A stretch of 64,000 bases of DNA from Ramlibacter sp. (lineage in GTDB: Bacteria > Pseudomonadota > Gammaproteobacteria > Burkholderiales > Burkholderiaceae_C), in assembly GCF_028291745.1 (NCBI RefSeq), contig NZ_JAQGNQ010000113.1, positions 1-64,000 of the forward strand, read 5' to 3'. This document shows, in pieces, positions 21,739-31,834 of this stretch (its first letter is position 1; the number at the start of each line of letters is the position of its first letter). Both the position numbers and the translations under genes were made by a program. A model generated the notes under the pieces. That model was not told the origin of the DNA. It worked only from the letters and a program-made list of their open reading frames with translations, and ran no database searches.

Positions 21739-23394
21739 TCAGGGCTCGTGCAGGCCTTCCTCCAGCGGCACCTTCACGCCGGAAGTACGGAAGCTGATCT
21801 TCGGGATCTTGCGGATGCTCAGGAAACTCAGCAGCCCCACCACGATGGTCAGCCAGAAGCCGACGTGGATCGCATGCACCAGCGCGCCGTGGGCCATGTC
21901 GATCAGCGCCGCGCCGTTGCGGCCGGTGGCGGCCAGCTGGCCCAGCAGGGCAGCCTGGCGCTCCGGGCTGACCAGGATCTCGGGATTGGCCAGTTGCTGC
22001 TGCCACGCCGCGCCGCCGACCTCGCCGGCCAGTGCTTTCGCGACCGTGTCGCGATACACCCAGTTCACCGTAGCGCCCGTCAACGCCGTCCCCAGCATCG
22101 CGCCCACCATGCGCTGGCTTTGCAGCAGCGCAATGCCGATCCCCATGTTCTTGCGCGGCGCGGCCTGCTGCATGGTGATGGTGAGGTTCGGCATCGTGAG
22201 GCCCATGCCGATGCCGCCGACCACCAGCACGGCGACCAGGAAGGCGTGCGACGAGTGCGCGTCGGCGAGCAGCAGGCAGGCCGTGCACAAGGTGGTCAGG
22301 GCGAAGCCCAGGTTCACCATGTGCGCGGCATGCGGGATGCGCGGCAGGATGCGCGTGTTGCACACGTTGGACACCATGATGAAGGCCACCAGCGGCGTGA
22401 CCAGCAGGCCCGCCGTGCGCGCCGAGAGATCGAAGCCGCCCTGGAACATCAGCGGCACGTACACCAGCAGCGAGAACTGCATGAAGCCGTTGGTGGCGGA
22501 CAGGAGGAACATGCTGCGCAGCGAGCCATCGCGCAGCAGCTCGCCCGGGATCAGCGGATGCGCGACCCGCCGCTCCCAGTGGAACAGCGCCGCGAAGGCG
22601 ACGACGCACACGACCGCGATCGCGACCATGCCGGTGGTGACACCCTGCTGCGGCGCGAGTTCGACCAGCAGTTGCAGGCTGCCCAGCGCGGCGGCGATCA
22701 GCGCGGCGCCCGGCCAGTCGATGCGCGTCTTCTCCCCGGGCGTGCCGTGGCGCACGTGCGGCAGGAAGCGCCAGACCGCGGCCAGTGCGATCAAGCCCAC
22801 CGGCAGGTTGATGTAGAACACCCAGCGCCAGCCGGGGTACTGCGTCAGCGCACCGCCCAGCGAGGGGCCGAGCGTGTTCGCCAGGCCGAAGGCGGACGCC
22901 ATCATCATCTGCCAGCGCAGGCGCACGTGCGCGTCGGGGAAGAGGTCGACGATCGAGGCGAAGGCACTGCCCACGAGCATCCCGCCGCCTATGCCTTGCA
23001 GCGCGCGCGCCGCGACCAGCGCGTGCATGCTGTTGGCGGCGCCGCACAGCCCGGAGGCAATGCAGAAGATGACGATCGAGGCCAGCACGAAGGGCCGGCG
23101 TCCGAACTGGTCACCGAGCCGCCCCACCACCGGGACGGTAATCACCGAGGTCAGGAGATACGAGGTCGCGACCCACGCATAGAGATCGAAGCCATGGAGC
23201 TCGGCGACGATCGCAGGGAGCGCGGTACTGACCACCGTCTGGTCCAGCGCTACCAGGGTTGCGACGCAGCACAGGCCCAGCATGGCCAGGAGGGAGGCCC
23301 GGTTCGAGAGCGTCTGTCGGCTCGAAGGGGACGGTTCTTGGTAGGAAATCAAAAGATCGAAGCAGGCAGTAGCAAGGGCTCGCCCCGGAATCAT
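21739..23394 (-). CDS. MFS multidrug transporter, DHA2 (EmrB/QacA) family
   Basis: About 551 residues with roughly 14 predicted membrane helices, the DHA2 pattern. Motif A in loop 2-3 is GRLGDQFGRRPF, motif C-like sequence is present, and helix 1 carries the DHA2 signature VALDQTVVSTALPAIVAEL (D-T-V-V in place of the usual D-x-T-I-V). It exports drugs or other amphiphiles using the proton gradient. The start is uncertain: ATG at 23394 has GGAGG only 1 base upstream and yields a 30-residue non-membrane leader; a TTG nearer helix 1 is possible. It lies 85 bases downstream of cusA on the same strand and may be read through from it. Confidence 0.87.
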   Translation of the reverse strand: MIPGRALATACFDLLISYQEPSPSSRQTLSNRASLLAMLGLCCVATLVALDQTVVSTALPAIVAELHGFDLYAWVATSYLLTSVITVPVVGRLGDQFGRRPFVLASIVIFCIASGLCGAANSMHALVAARALQGIGGGMLVGSAFASIVDLFPDAHVRLRWQMMMASAFGLANTLGPSLGGALTQYPGWRWVFYINLPVGLIALAAVWRFLPHVRHGTPGEKTRIDWPGAALIAAALGSLQLLVELAPQQGVTTGMVAIAVVCVVAFAALFHWERRVAHPLIPGELLRDGSLRSMFLLSATNGFMQFSLLVYVPLMFQGGFDLSARTAGLLVTPLVAFIMVSNVCNTRILPRIPHAAHMVNLGFALTTLCTACLLLADAHSSHAFLVAVLVVGGIGMGLTMPNLTITMQQAAPRKNMGIGIALLQSQRMVGAMLGTALTGATVNWVYRDTVAKALAGEVGGAAWQQQLANPEILVSPERQAALLGQLAATGRNGAALIDMAHGALVHAIHVGFWLTIVVGLLSFLSIRKIPKISFRTSGVKVPLEEGLHEP

Positions 23395-23479
23395 GCCTCC
23401 GGTTCGGTCACTCCATAGCGCGGTAACGGAAAAAAACGCGGGCAGACCGCAAGTGAATGCCGTGGCTGGTACTTCAGGA

Positions 23480-26400
23480 TTAGCGCCTGGGGACCGTTCC
23501 ACCCAGGCGCCGATGCAGCAGGTACCAGGCGGCCGGGATGACGAACATGCTGAGCAGCGGCGCCGTCACCATCCCGCCCACCATGGGAGCGGCGATGCGG
23601 GTCATGAGCTCGGAGCCGGTGCCGCTACCCAGCAGGATCGGCAGCAGCCCGCCCATGATCACGGCCACCGTCATGGCCTTGGGCCGCACGCGCTGCACGG
23701 CGCCTTCACGGATCGCGGCCAGCAGAGTGACCTCGTCGTCCGGCTCGCCGGCGGCAATGCGCCTGGCATGGGCGTTCTTCAAGTAGACGAGCATCACCAC
23801 CCCGAACTCGGCGGCCACACCGGCCAGCGCGATGAATCCCACGGCAGTGGCCACGGAGATGTCGTGCCCGAGCGCCCACACCAGCCAGAACCCGCCGATC
23901 AGGGAAAAGGGCACCGCCGCCATCACGAGCGCCGCATCCTCGAACGAGCGGAACAGCAGGTACAGCAGCACCAAGATCACGGCCAGCGTCGCCGGCACCA
24001 CCACCTTCAGCCGCTCGGTGGCCCTCTCCAGGTATTCGAACTGCCCGGACCAGCCCACCGAATAGCCGGCCGGCAGCTTGACCTCCTTGCCGACGGCGCC
24101 CTGCATGTCGTTGACCACCGAGCGCAGGTCGCGGCCGCGCACGTCGACGTAGACCCAGCCCGAAAGGCGCGCATTCTCGCTGCGGATCATCGGCGGCCCT
24201 TCCTGGATGCGGATGCGGGCGACGTCCTGCAGCAGCAGCTGCGCGCCCTTGTCGGTCACGAAAGGAAGCTGCCGCAGGCGCTCGAGCGAATCGCGAATCT
24301 CGCGCGGGTAGCGCACGTTGATCGGAAAGCGCTCGCGGCCCTGGATCACCTCGCCCACGTTCTCGCCGCCGATGGCGGTGGACACCACCGCCTGCACGTC
24401 GGCGACCGACAGGCCGTAGCGGGCCGCGGCGGCACGATCCACGTCGACGTCGATGTAGCGGCCGCCGGTCAGCCGCTCCGCCAGCGCGGACGACACGCCC
24501 GGCACCTTGCGGACCGCGGCTTCGATCTGACCGGTGAGGCGGTCGATGGTGGCCAGGTCGGCACCGGCGACCTTGATGCCCACCGGACTCTTGATGCCGG
24601 TGGCCAGCATGTCGATGCGGTTGCGGATCGGTGGCACCCAGACGTTGGACAGGCCCGGCACCTTCACCACCCGGTCCAGTTCTTCGATCAGCTTGTCCGG
24701 GGTCATGCCCGCGCGCCACTGCGCGCGCGGCTTGAACGCGATGGTGGTCTCGAACATCTCGAGTGGGGCCGGGTCCGTTGCGGTGTCGGCGCGGCCGGCC
24801 TTGCCAAAGACACGCTCCACTTCGGGGACGGTCTTGATCATGCGGTCGGTCTGCTGCAGCAGTTGGGCCGCCTTGGAGGCGGACAGGCCAGGCAGTGCCG
24901 AGGGCATGTACAGCAGGTCGCCCTCGTCGAGCGGCGGCAGGAACTCGCCGCCCAGGCGCATGACCGGAATCGCCGTGAGCGCGAGCAGCAGCAGCGCCAC
25001 TGCGAGGGTCGCTTTCGGAAAGCGCAGCACCGCCTCCAGTGCCGGGCGATAGAGCGCGACGAGCAAGCGATTGAGAGGATTGGAAGCCTCCGGTGGGATG
25101 CGCCCTCTCACGAGATAGCCCATGAGCACGGGCACAAGGGTCACCGAAAGAGCGGCGGCGGCCGCCATCGCATAGGTCTTGGTGAAGGCCAGCGGCGCGA
25201 ACAGGCGCCCCTCCTGCGCCTGCAGCGTGAACACGGGCACGAACGAGAGCGTGATCACCAGCAACGAGAAGAACAGCGCCGGCCCGACCTCGACCGAGGC
25301 GTCGGTCACGAGGTGCCAGCGCTCGGCCGGCGTCGGGCCGCGGCCGTGCCGGTGCTGGAAGGCTTCCAGGTGCTTGTGGGCGTTCTCGATCAGGACGATG
25401 GCGGCGTCCACCATGGCGCCCAGCGCGATGGCGATGCCGCCCAGCGACAGGATGTTGGCGCTGACGCCCTGCCACTGCATCACGACGAAGGCCGCCAGCA
25501 CACCGACCGGCAAGGTGATGACCGCGACGAACGCGGAGCGCAGGTGGAACAGGAAGACGGCGCAGACCAGGGCAACCACGATGAACTCCTCGACCAGCTT
25601 CGCGCTCAGGTTGTCCACGGCACGGTCTATGAGCAGCGATCGATCGTAGGTAGGCACCACCTCGACGCCAGGGGGCAGGCCGGGCTTGAGCGCGGCGAGC
25701 CTGGCCTTCACCGCCTCGATGGTGGTGCGGGCGTTCTTGCCCGGGCGCATCACGACCACTCCGCCGGCCACTTCGCCTTGGCCATCGAGTTCGGCGATGC
25801 CGCGCCGCAGCTCGGGTCCGATCTGCACGAAGGCGACGTCGCGCAGGAGGACCGGAGTCGTCCCGGAGACGCTGACGGGAATGGTGCGGAAGTCCTCCAG
25901 CGAGGCGAGGAAGCCGCGCGAGCGCACCATGTATTCGGCCTCGGCCAGCTCCACGACCGAGCCGCCCGCGGCCTGGTTGGCCTTCTGCAGCGCCGTGACC
26001 ACCATGCCTTGCGTGACGCCCAAGGCCCGCATGCGGTCCGGGTCGAGCACCACCTGGTACTGGCGCACCATGCCACCGATGCTGGCCACCTCGGCGACGT
26101 CGGGCACGGTCTTCAGTTCGAACTTCAGGAACCAGTCGTTCAGGGCGCGCAGTTGCGAGATGTCGTTGCGCCCGGTGCGGTCCACAAGCGCGTACTCGAA
26201 CACCCAGCCCACGCCCGTCGCGTCGGGTCCGAGCGAAGCGTTGGCTCCCGCGGGCAACCGGCTCTGCACCTGGTTCAGGGACTCGACCACGCGGGAGCGC
26301 GCCCAGTACGGGTCCGTCCCGTCCTCGAACAGGACGTACACGAAGGAGTCGCCGAAGAACGAGTAGCCGCGCACCGTCTTCGCGCCCGGCACGCTCAGCA

Positions 26401-26617
26401 TCGTGGTGGTGAGCGGATAGGTGACCAGGTCCTCCACCACCTGCGGCGCCTTGCCCGGATAGGGCGTTCGCACGATCACCTGCGTATCCGACAGGTCAGG
26501 CAGCGCGTCGAGCGCCATCCTTTGCGTCGACCAGATCCCGGCGGCAACCAGGAAGGCCGTCGCCATCAGGACGAGGAAGCGGTTGCGGATGGACCACCGG
26601 ATGACGGCGGCGATCAC
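23480..26617 (-). CDS. cusA: CusA/CzcA-family heavy-metal RND efflux pump
   Basis: A 1045-residue inner-membrane RND pump, the usual length for heavy-metal efflux members. It begins [18 protein letters not shown] (helix 1) and has two large periplasmic loops and 12 membrane helices. The helix 4 motif [19 protein letters not shown] carries the proton-relay acidic residues. The periplasmic Met-containing region matches CusA (monovalent copper/silver) more than CzcA, but I cannot place the key Met triad with certainty. It forms a tripartite pump with CusB and CusC. The ATG overlaps the cusB stop (ATGA). Confidence 0.9.
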   Translation of the reverse strand: MIAAVIRWSIRNRFLVLMATAFLVAAGIWSTQRMALDALPDLSDTQVIVRTPYPGKAPQVVEDLVTYPLTTTMLSVPGAKTVRGYSFFGDSFVYVLFEDGTDPYWARSRVVESLNQVQSRLPAGANASLGPDATGVGWVFEYALVDRTGRNDISQLRALNDWFLKFELKTVPDVAEVASIGGMVRQYQVVLDPDRMRALGVTQGMVVTALQKANQAAGGSVVELAEAEYMVRSRGFLASLEDFRTIPVSVSGTTPVLLRDVAFVQIGPELRRGIAELDGQGEVAGGVVVMRPGKNARTTIEAVKARLAALKPGLPPGVEVVPTYDRSLLIDRAVDNLSAKLVEEFIVVALVCAVFLFHLRSAFVAVITLPVGVLAAFVVMQWQGVSANILSLGGIAIALGAMVDAAIVLIENAHKHLEAFQHRHGRGPTPAERWHLVTDASVEVGPALFFSLLVITLSFVPVFTLQAQEGRLFAPLAFTKTYAMAAAAALSVTLVPVLMGYLVRGRIPPEASNPLNRLLVALYRPALEAVLRFPKATLAVALLLLALTAIPVMRLGGEFLPPLDEGDLLYMPSALPGLSASKAAQLLQQTDRMIKTVPEVERVFGKAGRADTATDPAPLEMFETTIAFKPRAQWRAGMTPDKLIEELDRVVKVPGLSNVWVPPIRNRIDMLATGIKSPVGIKVAGADLATIDRLTGQIEAAVRKVPGVSSALAERLTGGRYIDVDVDRAAAARYGLSVADVQAVVSTAIGGENVGEVIQGRERFPINVRYPREIRDSLERLRQLPFVTDKGAQLLLQDVARIRIQEGPPMIRSENARLSGWVYVDVRGRDLRSVVNDMQGAVGKEVKLPAGYSVGWSGQFEYLERATERLKVVVPATLAVILVLLYLLFRSFEDAALVMAAVPFSLIGGFWLVWALGHDISVATAVGFIALAGVAAEFGVVMLVYLKNAHARRIAAGEPDDEVTLLAAIREGAVQRVRPKAMTVAVIMGGLLPILLGSGTGSELMTRIAAPMVGGMVTAPLLSMFVIPAAWYLLHRRLGGTVPRR

Positions 26618-28131
26618 TGCGCAGCCTTCTTGCGCGTGACCGCCAGCAGCTCGTAGTCGGATGGGCCGCCCTCCCTGAATTCGAAGTGCACCGTGTCACC
26701 CGGCTTCACGTCCGCGAAGGCTTTGGCGTTCGGCTTGCCGAAGCCCATGGTCATGGGCGGCCACTTGAGAGACGGGATCGGTCCGTGGGAAATGGTGATG
26801 GCCTCGGCGGTCACCCTCTCGACCTTGCCGTCGCCCACGTGGGTGGCGGCGGCAGCGCTCGCTGCAGGCGCGCTCGCCGAGCCAGCCGCACTGGCCGGTG
26901 GAGCCGCCGGCGCGGTCGCCATCGCCATTGCGCCCAGCACCGACTTCAGCCGCGCCTCGGAGTCGATCAGGAACTGCCCGCTGGCCACCACCTGCTCGCC
27001 TTCGTTCAGGCCCTGCGCGACTTCCACCGTGTCGCCGAGATCCGCCCCCAGTTGCACGTCGCGCGGCTCGAAGCTGCCGTCGCCCCGCCGCACGATGGTC
27101 ACGGCGCGGGTGCCGGTGCGGATCACGGCTTCCGCCGGCAGCACCAGGCGCGACGTTGCAGGCCCAGCCACCTGCAGCCGCAGCAACATGCCCGGGGTGA
27201 GTCTCCCTTGCGGGTTCGCGACTTCGAACCGCGCCTGCACGGTCCGCGTGTTCGCGCTGACCTGCGGCACGATCTCCTTGAGCTCACCCTCGAAGGTGTG
27301 GGACGGGTCGGCTTGCAAGGCGGCCTTCACCTTTTGCCCGCGCGTGAGGCGCACGGCCTGCGCCTCCGGCACTTCGGCGACCGCCCAGACCTTCTCCAGG
27401 CCGGCGATGCGGAACAGCGTCATGCCGGGAGTGACCGCCACGCCCTCGCGAATTCCCAGTTCCGCCACCACTCCGCTCACGGGGGCGGGAATCCGGAAGC
27501 GCGCTTGCGCGGTGCCGAGTTGCTCGGATTGGCGCAACAGGGCATCCGGAATCGACAACGCGCGCAGGCGCTGGCGCGCGGCATCCAGCAGGTCCTGCGA
27601 GACTCCCAAGCGTTGCAGCGCCAGGTACTCGTTCTGCGCTGCCAGCCAGTCCGGGGCGTAGATGACGACCAGGGGCTCGCCGCGGCGGACGTACTCCATG
27701 GGTGCGCGCACCAGCAGGCGCTCCACGTAGCCGTTCACGCGGGTCTGCACGGCTTCGGTGAGGCGCTCGTCGAACTGCACGGTGCCGATGGCATCGAAGG
27801 AGCTCGCGACCTGCGTGCGCGTGACGGTGGCGGTGCGGATGCCCAGGTTCTGCTGCAGCTGCGCACTGACGCGGACGCCGGCATCGCCCTGCTGGTCGGC
27901 GTAGACCGGCACCAGCTGCATGTCCATGAAGGGCGACTTGCCCGGCTTGTCGAAGCGCGGGCCGGGGACCATCGGGTCATGCCAGTACAGGACCTTGCGC
28001 TCGCCAGCGGAAGCAGCGGCTGTCGCTGGCGCCTTGCCGAGGCCAGGCTGAAGCTGCCGGCCGACGAGGAATCCGCCGGCGGCGAAGGCCACGGCGGCCA
28101 GCACCGCAGCAGTGAGATGCGTACGCTTCAT
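26614..28131 (-). CDS. cusB: CusB-type RND adaptor with C-terminal CusF-like copper domain
   Basis: A 505-residue membrane-fusion adaptor. An N-terminal membrane anchor ([19 protein letters not shown]) is followed by the heavy-metal-binding segment [23 protein letters not shown], standard for CusB. Then come the barrel-sandwich and beta-barrel parts ([21 protein letters not shown]). After an Ala/Pro-rich linker (about residues 400-425), residues about 430-505 form a CusF-like domain, with a His and WPPMTMGF (W and two Met as in the CusF copper site). CusF is normally a free periplasmic chaperone. The stop overlaps the cusA start; the start overlaps the cusC stop by 4 bases. Confidence 0.9.
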   Translation of the reverse strand: MKRTHLTAAVLAAVAFAAGGFLVGRQLQPGLGKAPATAAASAGERKVLYWHDPMVPGPRFDKPGKSPFMDMQLVPVYADQQGDAGVRVSAQLQQNLGIRTATVTRTQVASSFDAIGTVQFDERLTEAVQTRVNGYVERLLVRAPMEYVRRGEPLVVIYAPDWLAAQNEYLALQRLGVSQDLLDAARQRLRALSIPDALLRQSEQLGTAQARFRIPAPVSGVVAELGIREGVAVTPGMTLFRIAGLEKVWAVAEVPEAQAVRLTRGQKVKAALQADPSHTFEGELKEIVPQVSANTRTVQARFEVANPQGRLTPGMLLRLQVAGPATSRLVLPAEAVIRTGTRAVTIVRRGDGSFEPRDVQLGADLGDTVEVAQGLNEGEQVVASGQFLIDSEARLKSVLGAMAMATAPAAPPASAAGSASAPAASAAAATHVGDGKVERVTAEAITISHGPIPSLKWPPMTMGFGKPNAKAFADVKPGDTVHFEFREGGPSDYELLAVTRKKAAQ

Positions 28132-29360
28132 CGAGCACTCCCGAGGGCAACCGGCTTGAAGGCGAGCTGCGCCCTCGCCTTGGCGAGGTCCCGCTGCAGG
28201 GCGAGCTGCTTGCGCTGGGCCTCGACCTCCGCATGTCTTGCCTCGAAGACCGTCATGAGCGTTACCTGGTTGGAGCGGTAGCCCGCCAGTGCTGCTTGCG
28301 TGCGCTGCTGCGCGATGGTGAGGACTGCAGCGCGATAACGTTCGGCGCGGGCCTGCAGGCGCCGCGCATCGCTGGCAAGGCTCTGGAATTCCGCGCTTGC
28401 CAGGCGCTGGGCTTCCTCCCCCTTCGCCTCCACCTGTTCCACGACGGCCAGCTTCGCTGCGGACTCGCGATCCTGGCGCTCGGCGGGTGCAACGGGCAGC
28501 GGGATGGCCACGCCGAAGGACATCAGGTCCGGCAAGCCGGTGCGCTGGCCATAGGACAGCTGCCAGGTCCAGTTCGGCCTGCGGTCGCTGGCAGCCACCG
28601 AGGCTTCGCTGCGCGCCACTTCCAGCTCGCGTTGCGCCGCCAACACCCTCGGGTGGGAAGCCACGTATGCTGCTTCATCGAACGTGGGAGGCAGCTCCGG
28701 CGGCGCGAGCGAATCGGGCCGCATGACGATCCATCTTTGCAAGGCCACCAGTGCAGCTTCCTGCGCCTGCCCGACTTCGGCGGAGTCGTCCTCGGCCACA
28801 CCGCGAGCGGCTGTCAGGGCCAGGACTTCCTGGCTGCTCCCGGTGGCCGACGCCAGCCGCGCCTTGGCGGCCTCGAGCTCCTCGTGCACGTGGTGCTCGG
28901 TCAACTCGGTGAGCTTCAGGGCCTCGCTCGCGAAGTACGCATCCAGGTAGGCCAGCGCGGTCTGCAGCCGGGTCTCCGCCAGGGCTTCATCGCGAAGCGC
29001 CGCTTCACGACCGACCCTTGCCTGCGCGGCGGCGGTGCGAAGCGCGCGCTTGCCGGATGGGACCCACTCCTGGCTGATGCCGATGCGCTTCATCGTCATG
29101 GAGTCGGTGGTGGTACGCAGGCGCTCCGGACCGGTCACGGGCAGGTTGTCGATCCCCACCGAGAGCATCGGGTCGGGCAACTGGCCGGCGGCCCGGGCCG
29201 CCTCCGCAGCGCCGAGGGCGCCGGCGCTCGCCGCCCGCACGATCTGCGAGCGCTCGGCTGCCAGTTGCAGTGCCTGGTCCAGGCCCAGAGGCGCCGCCGA
29301 CACCAAGGTAGGCAGCATTGCGGCGGCCGTCACGGCCGCCAACAGGAAACGCGGGAACAT
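28128..29360 (-). CDS. cusC: TolC/CusC-family outer-membrane efflux protein
   Basis: A 410-residue outer-membrane factor of the OEP family. The signal peptide is MFPRFLLAAVTAAAMLPTLVSA, giving a mature start at APLGLDQALQLAAERSQ, the usual first coiled-coil repeat. Two OEP repeats are visible with long Ala/Gln/Glu-rich helices; the second includes TIAQQRTQAALAGYRSNQVTLMTVFEARHAEVEAQR. It has no lipobox Cys. CGGAGA lies 6 bases before the ATG; the open frame 42 bases upstream lacks a ribosome site. It provides the outer-membrane channel for CusAB and is the first gene of the cusCBA block. Confidence 0.88.
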   Translation of the reverse strand: MFPRFLLAAVTAAAMLPTLVSAAPLGLDQALQLAAERSQIVRAASAGALGAAEAARAAGQLPDPMLSVGIDNLPVTGPERLRTTTDSMTMKRIGISQEWVPSGKRALRTAAAQARVGREAALRDEALAETRLQTALAYLDAYFASEALKLTELTEHHVHEELEAAKARLASATGSSQEVLALTAARGVAEDDSAEVGQAQEAALVALQRWIVMRPDSLAPPELPPTFDEAAYVASHPRVLAAQRELEVARSEASVAASDRRPNWTWQLSYGQRTGLPDLMSFGVAIPLPVAPAERQDRESAAKLAVVEQVEAKGEEAQRLASAEFQSLASDARRLQARAERYRAAVLTIAQQRTQAALAGYRSNQVTLMTVFEARHAEVEAQRKQLALQRDLAKARAQLAFKPVALGSAR

Positions 29361-29435
29361 GGAATCTCCGAAGACAACGAATCGGTTGTCGGTCGCGGGC
29401 AAGCCGCGCCGACGCCGGTCAGTCGGCCCAGGAGA

Positions 29436-29840
29436 TCAGACGCGCAGTCTGAGCGTGGAAAGGAACAGCGGGTCCGGAGGTGGTCGCTCCGGTCCGCGCT
29501 GCGCTTGAACGGCCGATGCAGCGGCATCGGCATCGAGCAGCAGCGGCATGACCACGACCTGCACGATCGCCGGCAGGGTGACCGCCGGAGCGTTCAGCGG
29601 GTCGAAGGATTGCGGCGCGTTGACGCAATGCTGGTGGCACAGGACCGGCTGCTCCGTGTCCCGCGGCATGGCCATGCCTTGGCACGGCTCGCCCGCGGCC
29701 ATGTGCATCACGGCCGCGTCGGCGTCCTGCGCCGGCTCGGCCGGACAGGCGTAGTTCGCCAGCGCCAGTTGCGAGAACAGCAGCGACAGGACCACGAAGA
29801 TCGTGGTCGTGAGGCGTTGGATGGGGCGGCGGCCGAACAT
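29436..29840 (-). CDS. Small exported protein with Cys/His/Met motifs, upstream of cusC
   Basis: A 134-residue protein with an N-terminal hydrophobic segment (TTTIFVVLSLLFSQLALA, cleavage probably after ALA near residue 28). The mature part begins NYACPAEP and holds possible metal ligands: HMAAGEPCQGMAMP and VLCHQHCVNAP, then a hydrophobic patch (VTLPAIVQVVVMPLLLDA) and a Pro-rich tail. I recognise no family with confidence; small Cys/His/Met proteins of this kind are often found beside copper or cobalt-zinc RND pumps in Burkholderiales. It lies 75 bases upstream of cusC on the same strand, so it is probably the first gene of the metal-efflux unit. Confidence 0.7.
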   Translation of the reverse strand: MFGRRPIQRLTTTIFVVLSLLFSQLALANYACPAEPAQDADAAVMHMAAGEPCQGMAMPRDTEQPVLCHQHCVNAPQSFDPLNAPAVTLPAIVQVVVMPLLLDADAAASAVQAQRGPERPPPDPLFLSTLRLRV

Positions 29841-29889
29841 GGCGCTTGCAGTCTACCCTTTGATTTGGCCGCGTCCCCTCGGATCTGTC

Positions 29890-30813
29890 TCAGCGGCCGT
29901 CTATCAGGCGCGCGAAATCGACGGATCGGAACCGCTCCAGCACGTAGTCCACGAAGAGCCTCGTCTTCGCGGCCAGCATTTTCTTGCTTGGATAGTAGAG
30001 CGAAAGCGGGCCCGCATCGCTGTACCAACCCGGCAGGAGCCGAACCAGTTCTCCGGACCGGATATGGCCGAATGCGAACGGCATCGGCACCAGGGCAACG
30101 CCAAGACCTTGTCGTGCCGCCTGCGCGACCGCTTCAGGATCGCTGAGGATGACCCTCGGTTGACAGTCGACCGTCTGTTCGGCCGCGCGACGGGATCGGA
30201 GTGTCCATGGCCGCACCCGGCCGGTGGGCGTGGAGCGCCGCATGAGGCATTCGAAGGACGCGAGATCCTGCGGAGTGCGCGGCGCCGTCCGCCCCGCCAT
30301 GTAGCCCGGTGCTGCGACGGCGACGATGTGCACCGGCCCCAGCTCGCGCGCGACGACGCCCGCGGCCATGGGAAAGCCGCCACCGATCGCCGCATCGAAT
30401 CCTTCGCCCACGATATCGACCTGGCGGTTGTCGAAATGCCAGTCGGGCACCACCCGTGGATAGCGCGCGAGAAACTCCCCCAGCAAGGGCACCAGGAAGT
30501 TGCGGCCGAAGGCCTGGCCCATGCTGACCTTCAAGGTGCCCGCAGGAACTTCATCGACACCACTGCCGGCGGCCACGGCCGTCTGCAGCGCCGCCAGCGG
30601 GCCATTGACCTGCCCCAGGAAGCGCTCTCCCTGCTCGGTCAGGGACAGGCGTCGGGTGCTGCGATGAAACAGCCGCACCCTCAGGTCCGCTTCCAGCCGT
30701 GCGACGTTCTTGCTCACGCCCGCGGGGGTCAATCCAAGCACCCGGGCGGCGGCCGAGAAGCTGCCGTGCTCCGCGGTCTGGACGAAGGAGACCAGATGCT
30801 GCAGGTGCGTCAT
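29890..30813 (-). CDS. LysR-family transcription regulator
   Basis: A 307-residue LysR regulator of normal length. The N-terminal helix-turn-helix reads GSFSAAARVLGLTPAGVSKNVARLEADL (residues 17-44), followed by the linker helix and a periplasmic-binding-like effector domain. The recognition helix begins TPAGVSKNV, typical of the CrgA/DmlR subgroup that regulates adjacent divergent genes. It is divergent from the exported hydrolase gene at 30917, with 103 bases between them and an inverted repeat there. Effector is unknown. Confidence 0.92.
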   Translation of the reverse strand: MTHLQHLVSFVQTAEHGSFSAAARVLGLTPAGVSKNVARLEADLRVRLFHRSTRRLSLTEQGERFLGQVNGPLAALQTAVAAGSGVDEVPAGTLKVSMGQAFGRNFLVPLLGEFLARYPRVVPDWHFDNRQVDIVGEGFDAAIGGGFPMAAGVVARELGPVHIVAVAAPGYMAGRTAPRTPQDLASFECLMRRSTPTGRVRPWTLRSRRAAEQTVDCQPRVILSDPEAVAQAARQGLGVALVPMPFAFGHIRSGELVRLLPGWYSDAGPLSLYYPSKKMLAAKTRLFVDYVLERFRSVDFARLIDGR

Positions 30814-30822
30814 TGCCGCATC

Positions 30823-30839
30823 TTAAACCGCGGGTTGAA
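30823..30839. promoter_or_regulatory. Candidate LysR box between LysR gene and hydrolase
   Basis: TTAAACC-GCG-GGTTGAA is a 7-bp inverted repeat with one mismatch, 9 bases from the LysR start in the divergent gap. Size and position suit a LysR recognition site for autoregulation and activation of the hydrolase gene. No footprint or second copy supports it. Confidence 0.42.
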
Positions 30840-30916
30840 GCTCATTGCCGCCTGCCGGCATGGTCAACGCGCTGGCCTGCGCCCATACTCGTTCGCATCC
30901 CTCGTGAGGTTTTGCC

Positions 30917-31834
30917 ATGCCCGCTTTCATTCACCTTCTCTTCGCATTAGTGATCGGCCTCGTCATGCCTGCAACTTCCTCCGCCCAGGACTTCGGCTTT
31001 CCGGGATTCGCGGTGCGCGACATCGCGGTCAACGGCACCACGATCCATACGCGCTCCGGCGGCTCCGGTCCGGCGGTCGTGTTGTTGCACGGCTATGGGG
31101 AGACCGGCGACATGTGGGCACCCCTGGCCATCGACCTGGCACGGGACCGCACGGTGATCGTCCCGGACCTGCGTGGGCTTGGCTTGTCGTCGAAGCCGGC
31201 AGGCGGCTTCGACAAGAAGAACCAGGCCGTCGATGTCGGCGCCGTGCTCGCGGCATTGCATGTGAAAGAGGTCGACGTTGTGGCGCACGACATAGGCAAC
31301 ATGGTGGCGTTCCAGTTCGCCGCGCAGCACCCCGAGCAGGTCCGGCGGCTGGTGCTGATCGACGCGCCGGTACCCGGCGTCGGGCCGTGGGAAGAGGTCC
31401 TGAAGAACCCGCTGCTGTGGCATTTCCGATTCGGCGGACCGGACATGGAGCGCCTGGTGGCCGGCCGGGAGCGCATCTACCTGGATCGATTCTGGAACGA
31501 GTTTTCGGCGTCTCCGGACCGTTTCGGCGAAGCGGCGAGGCGCCACTATTCCGCGCTCTACGCGCTTCCGGGTGCGATGCATTCCGGCTTCGCGCAGTTC
31601 GCCGCGTTCGACCAGGATGCCAGCGACAACCGGGAGTCCCTGGCCGGCGGCCGGCTCAAGATGCGGATCCTGGCGCTGGGCGGCGAAAAGTCCTTCGGTC
31701 CGATGATGGCCACGGTCATGCGCGCCGCCGGCGACGACGTGACGGAAGGCATCGTTCCGGATTCGGGCCACTGGATCATGGAAGAAAACTCGAGAGCCAC
31801 GATTCGCCTGGTCCGCGACTTTCTTGCGCGATGA
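30917..31834 (+). CDS. Exported alpha/beta hydrolase, epoxide-hydrolase-like
   Basis: A 305-residue alpha/beta hydrolase with a Sec signal peptide (MPAFIHLLFALVIGLVMPATSSA). The oxyanion region is VLLHGYGETGDMW; the nucleophile elbow VVAHDIGNMVA has Asp instead of Ser, as in epoxide hydrolases and haloalkane/fluoroacetate dehalogenases. The acid lies later and the catalytic His is in VPDSGHWIMEENS. Epoxide hydrolase is likelier than dehalogenase because the elbow reads HDIG. Secretion is unusual for a soluble epoxide hydrolase. The LysR gene is divergent upstream. The stop overlaps the next ATG (ATGA). Confidence 0.87.
   Translation: MPAFIHLLFALVIGLVMPATSSAQDFGFPGFAVRDIAVNGTTIHTRSGGSGPAVVLLHGYGETGDMWAPLAIDLARDRTVIVPDLRGLGLSSKPAGGFDKKNQAVDVGAVLAALHVKEVDVVAHDIGNMVAFQFAAQHPEQVRRLVLIDAPVPGVGPWEEVLKNPLLWHFRFGGPDMERLVAGRERIYLDRFWNEFSASPDRFGEAARRHYSALYALPGAMHSGFAQFAAFDQDASDNRESLAGGRLKMRILALGGEKSFGPMMATVMRAAGDDVTEGIVPDSGHWIMEENSRATIRLVRDFLAR

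Noticed and set aside
23393-26656. A very long plus-strand open frame opposite the RND pump gene
   Set aside because: It is antisense to a complete CusA protein with intact motifs. High GC at third codon positions removes stops on the other strand. It is Arg/His/Gly-rich with no domain.
30917-31834. Serine esterase
   Set aside because: The nucleophile elbow has Asp (HDIG), not Ser, which points to the epoxide hydrolase/dehalogenase branch.
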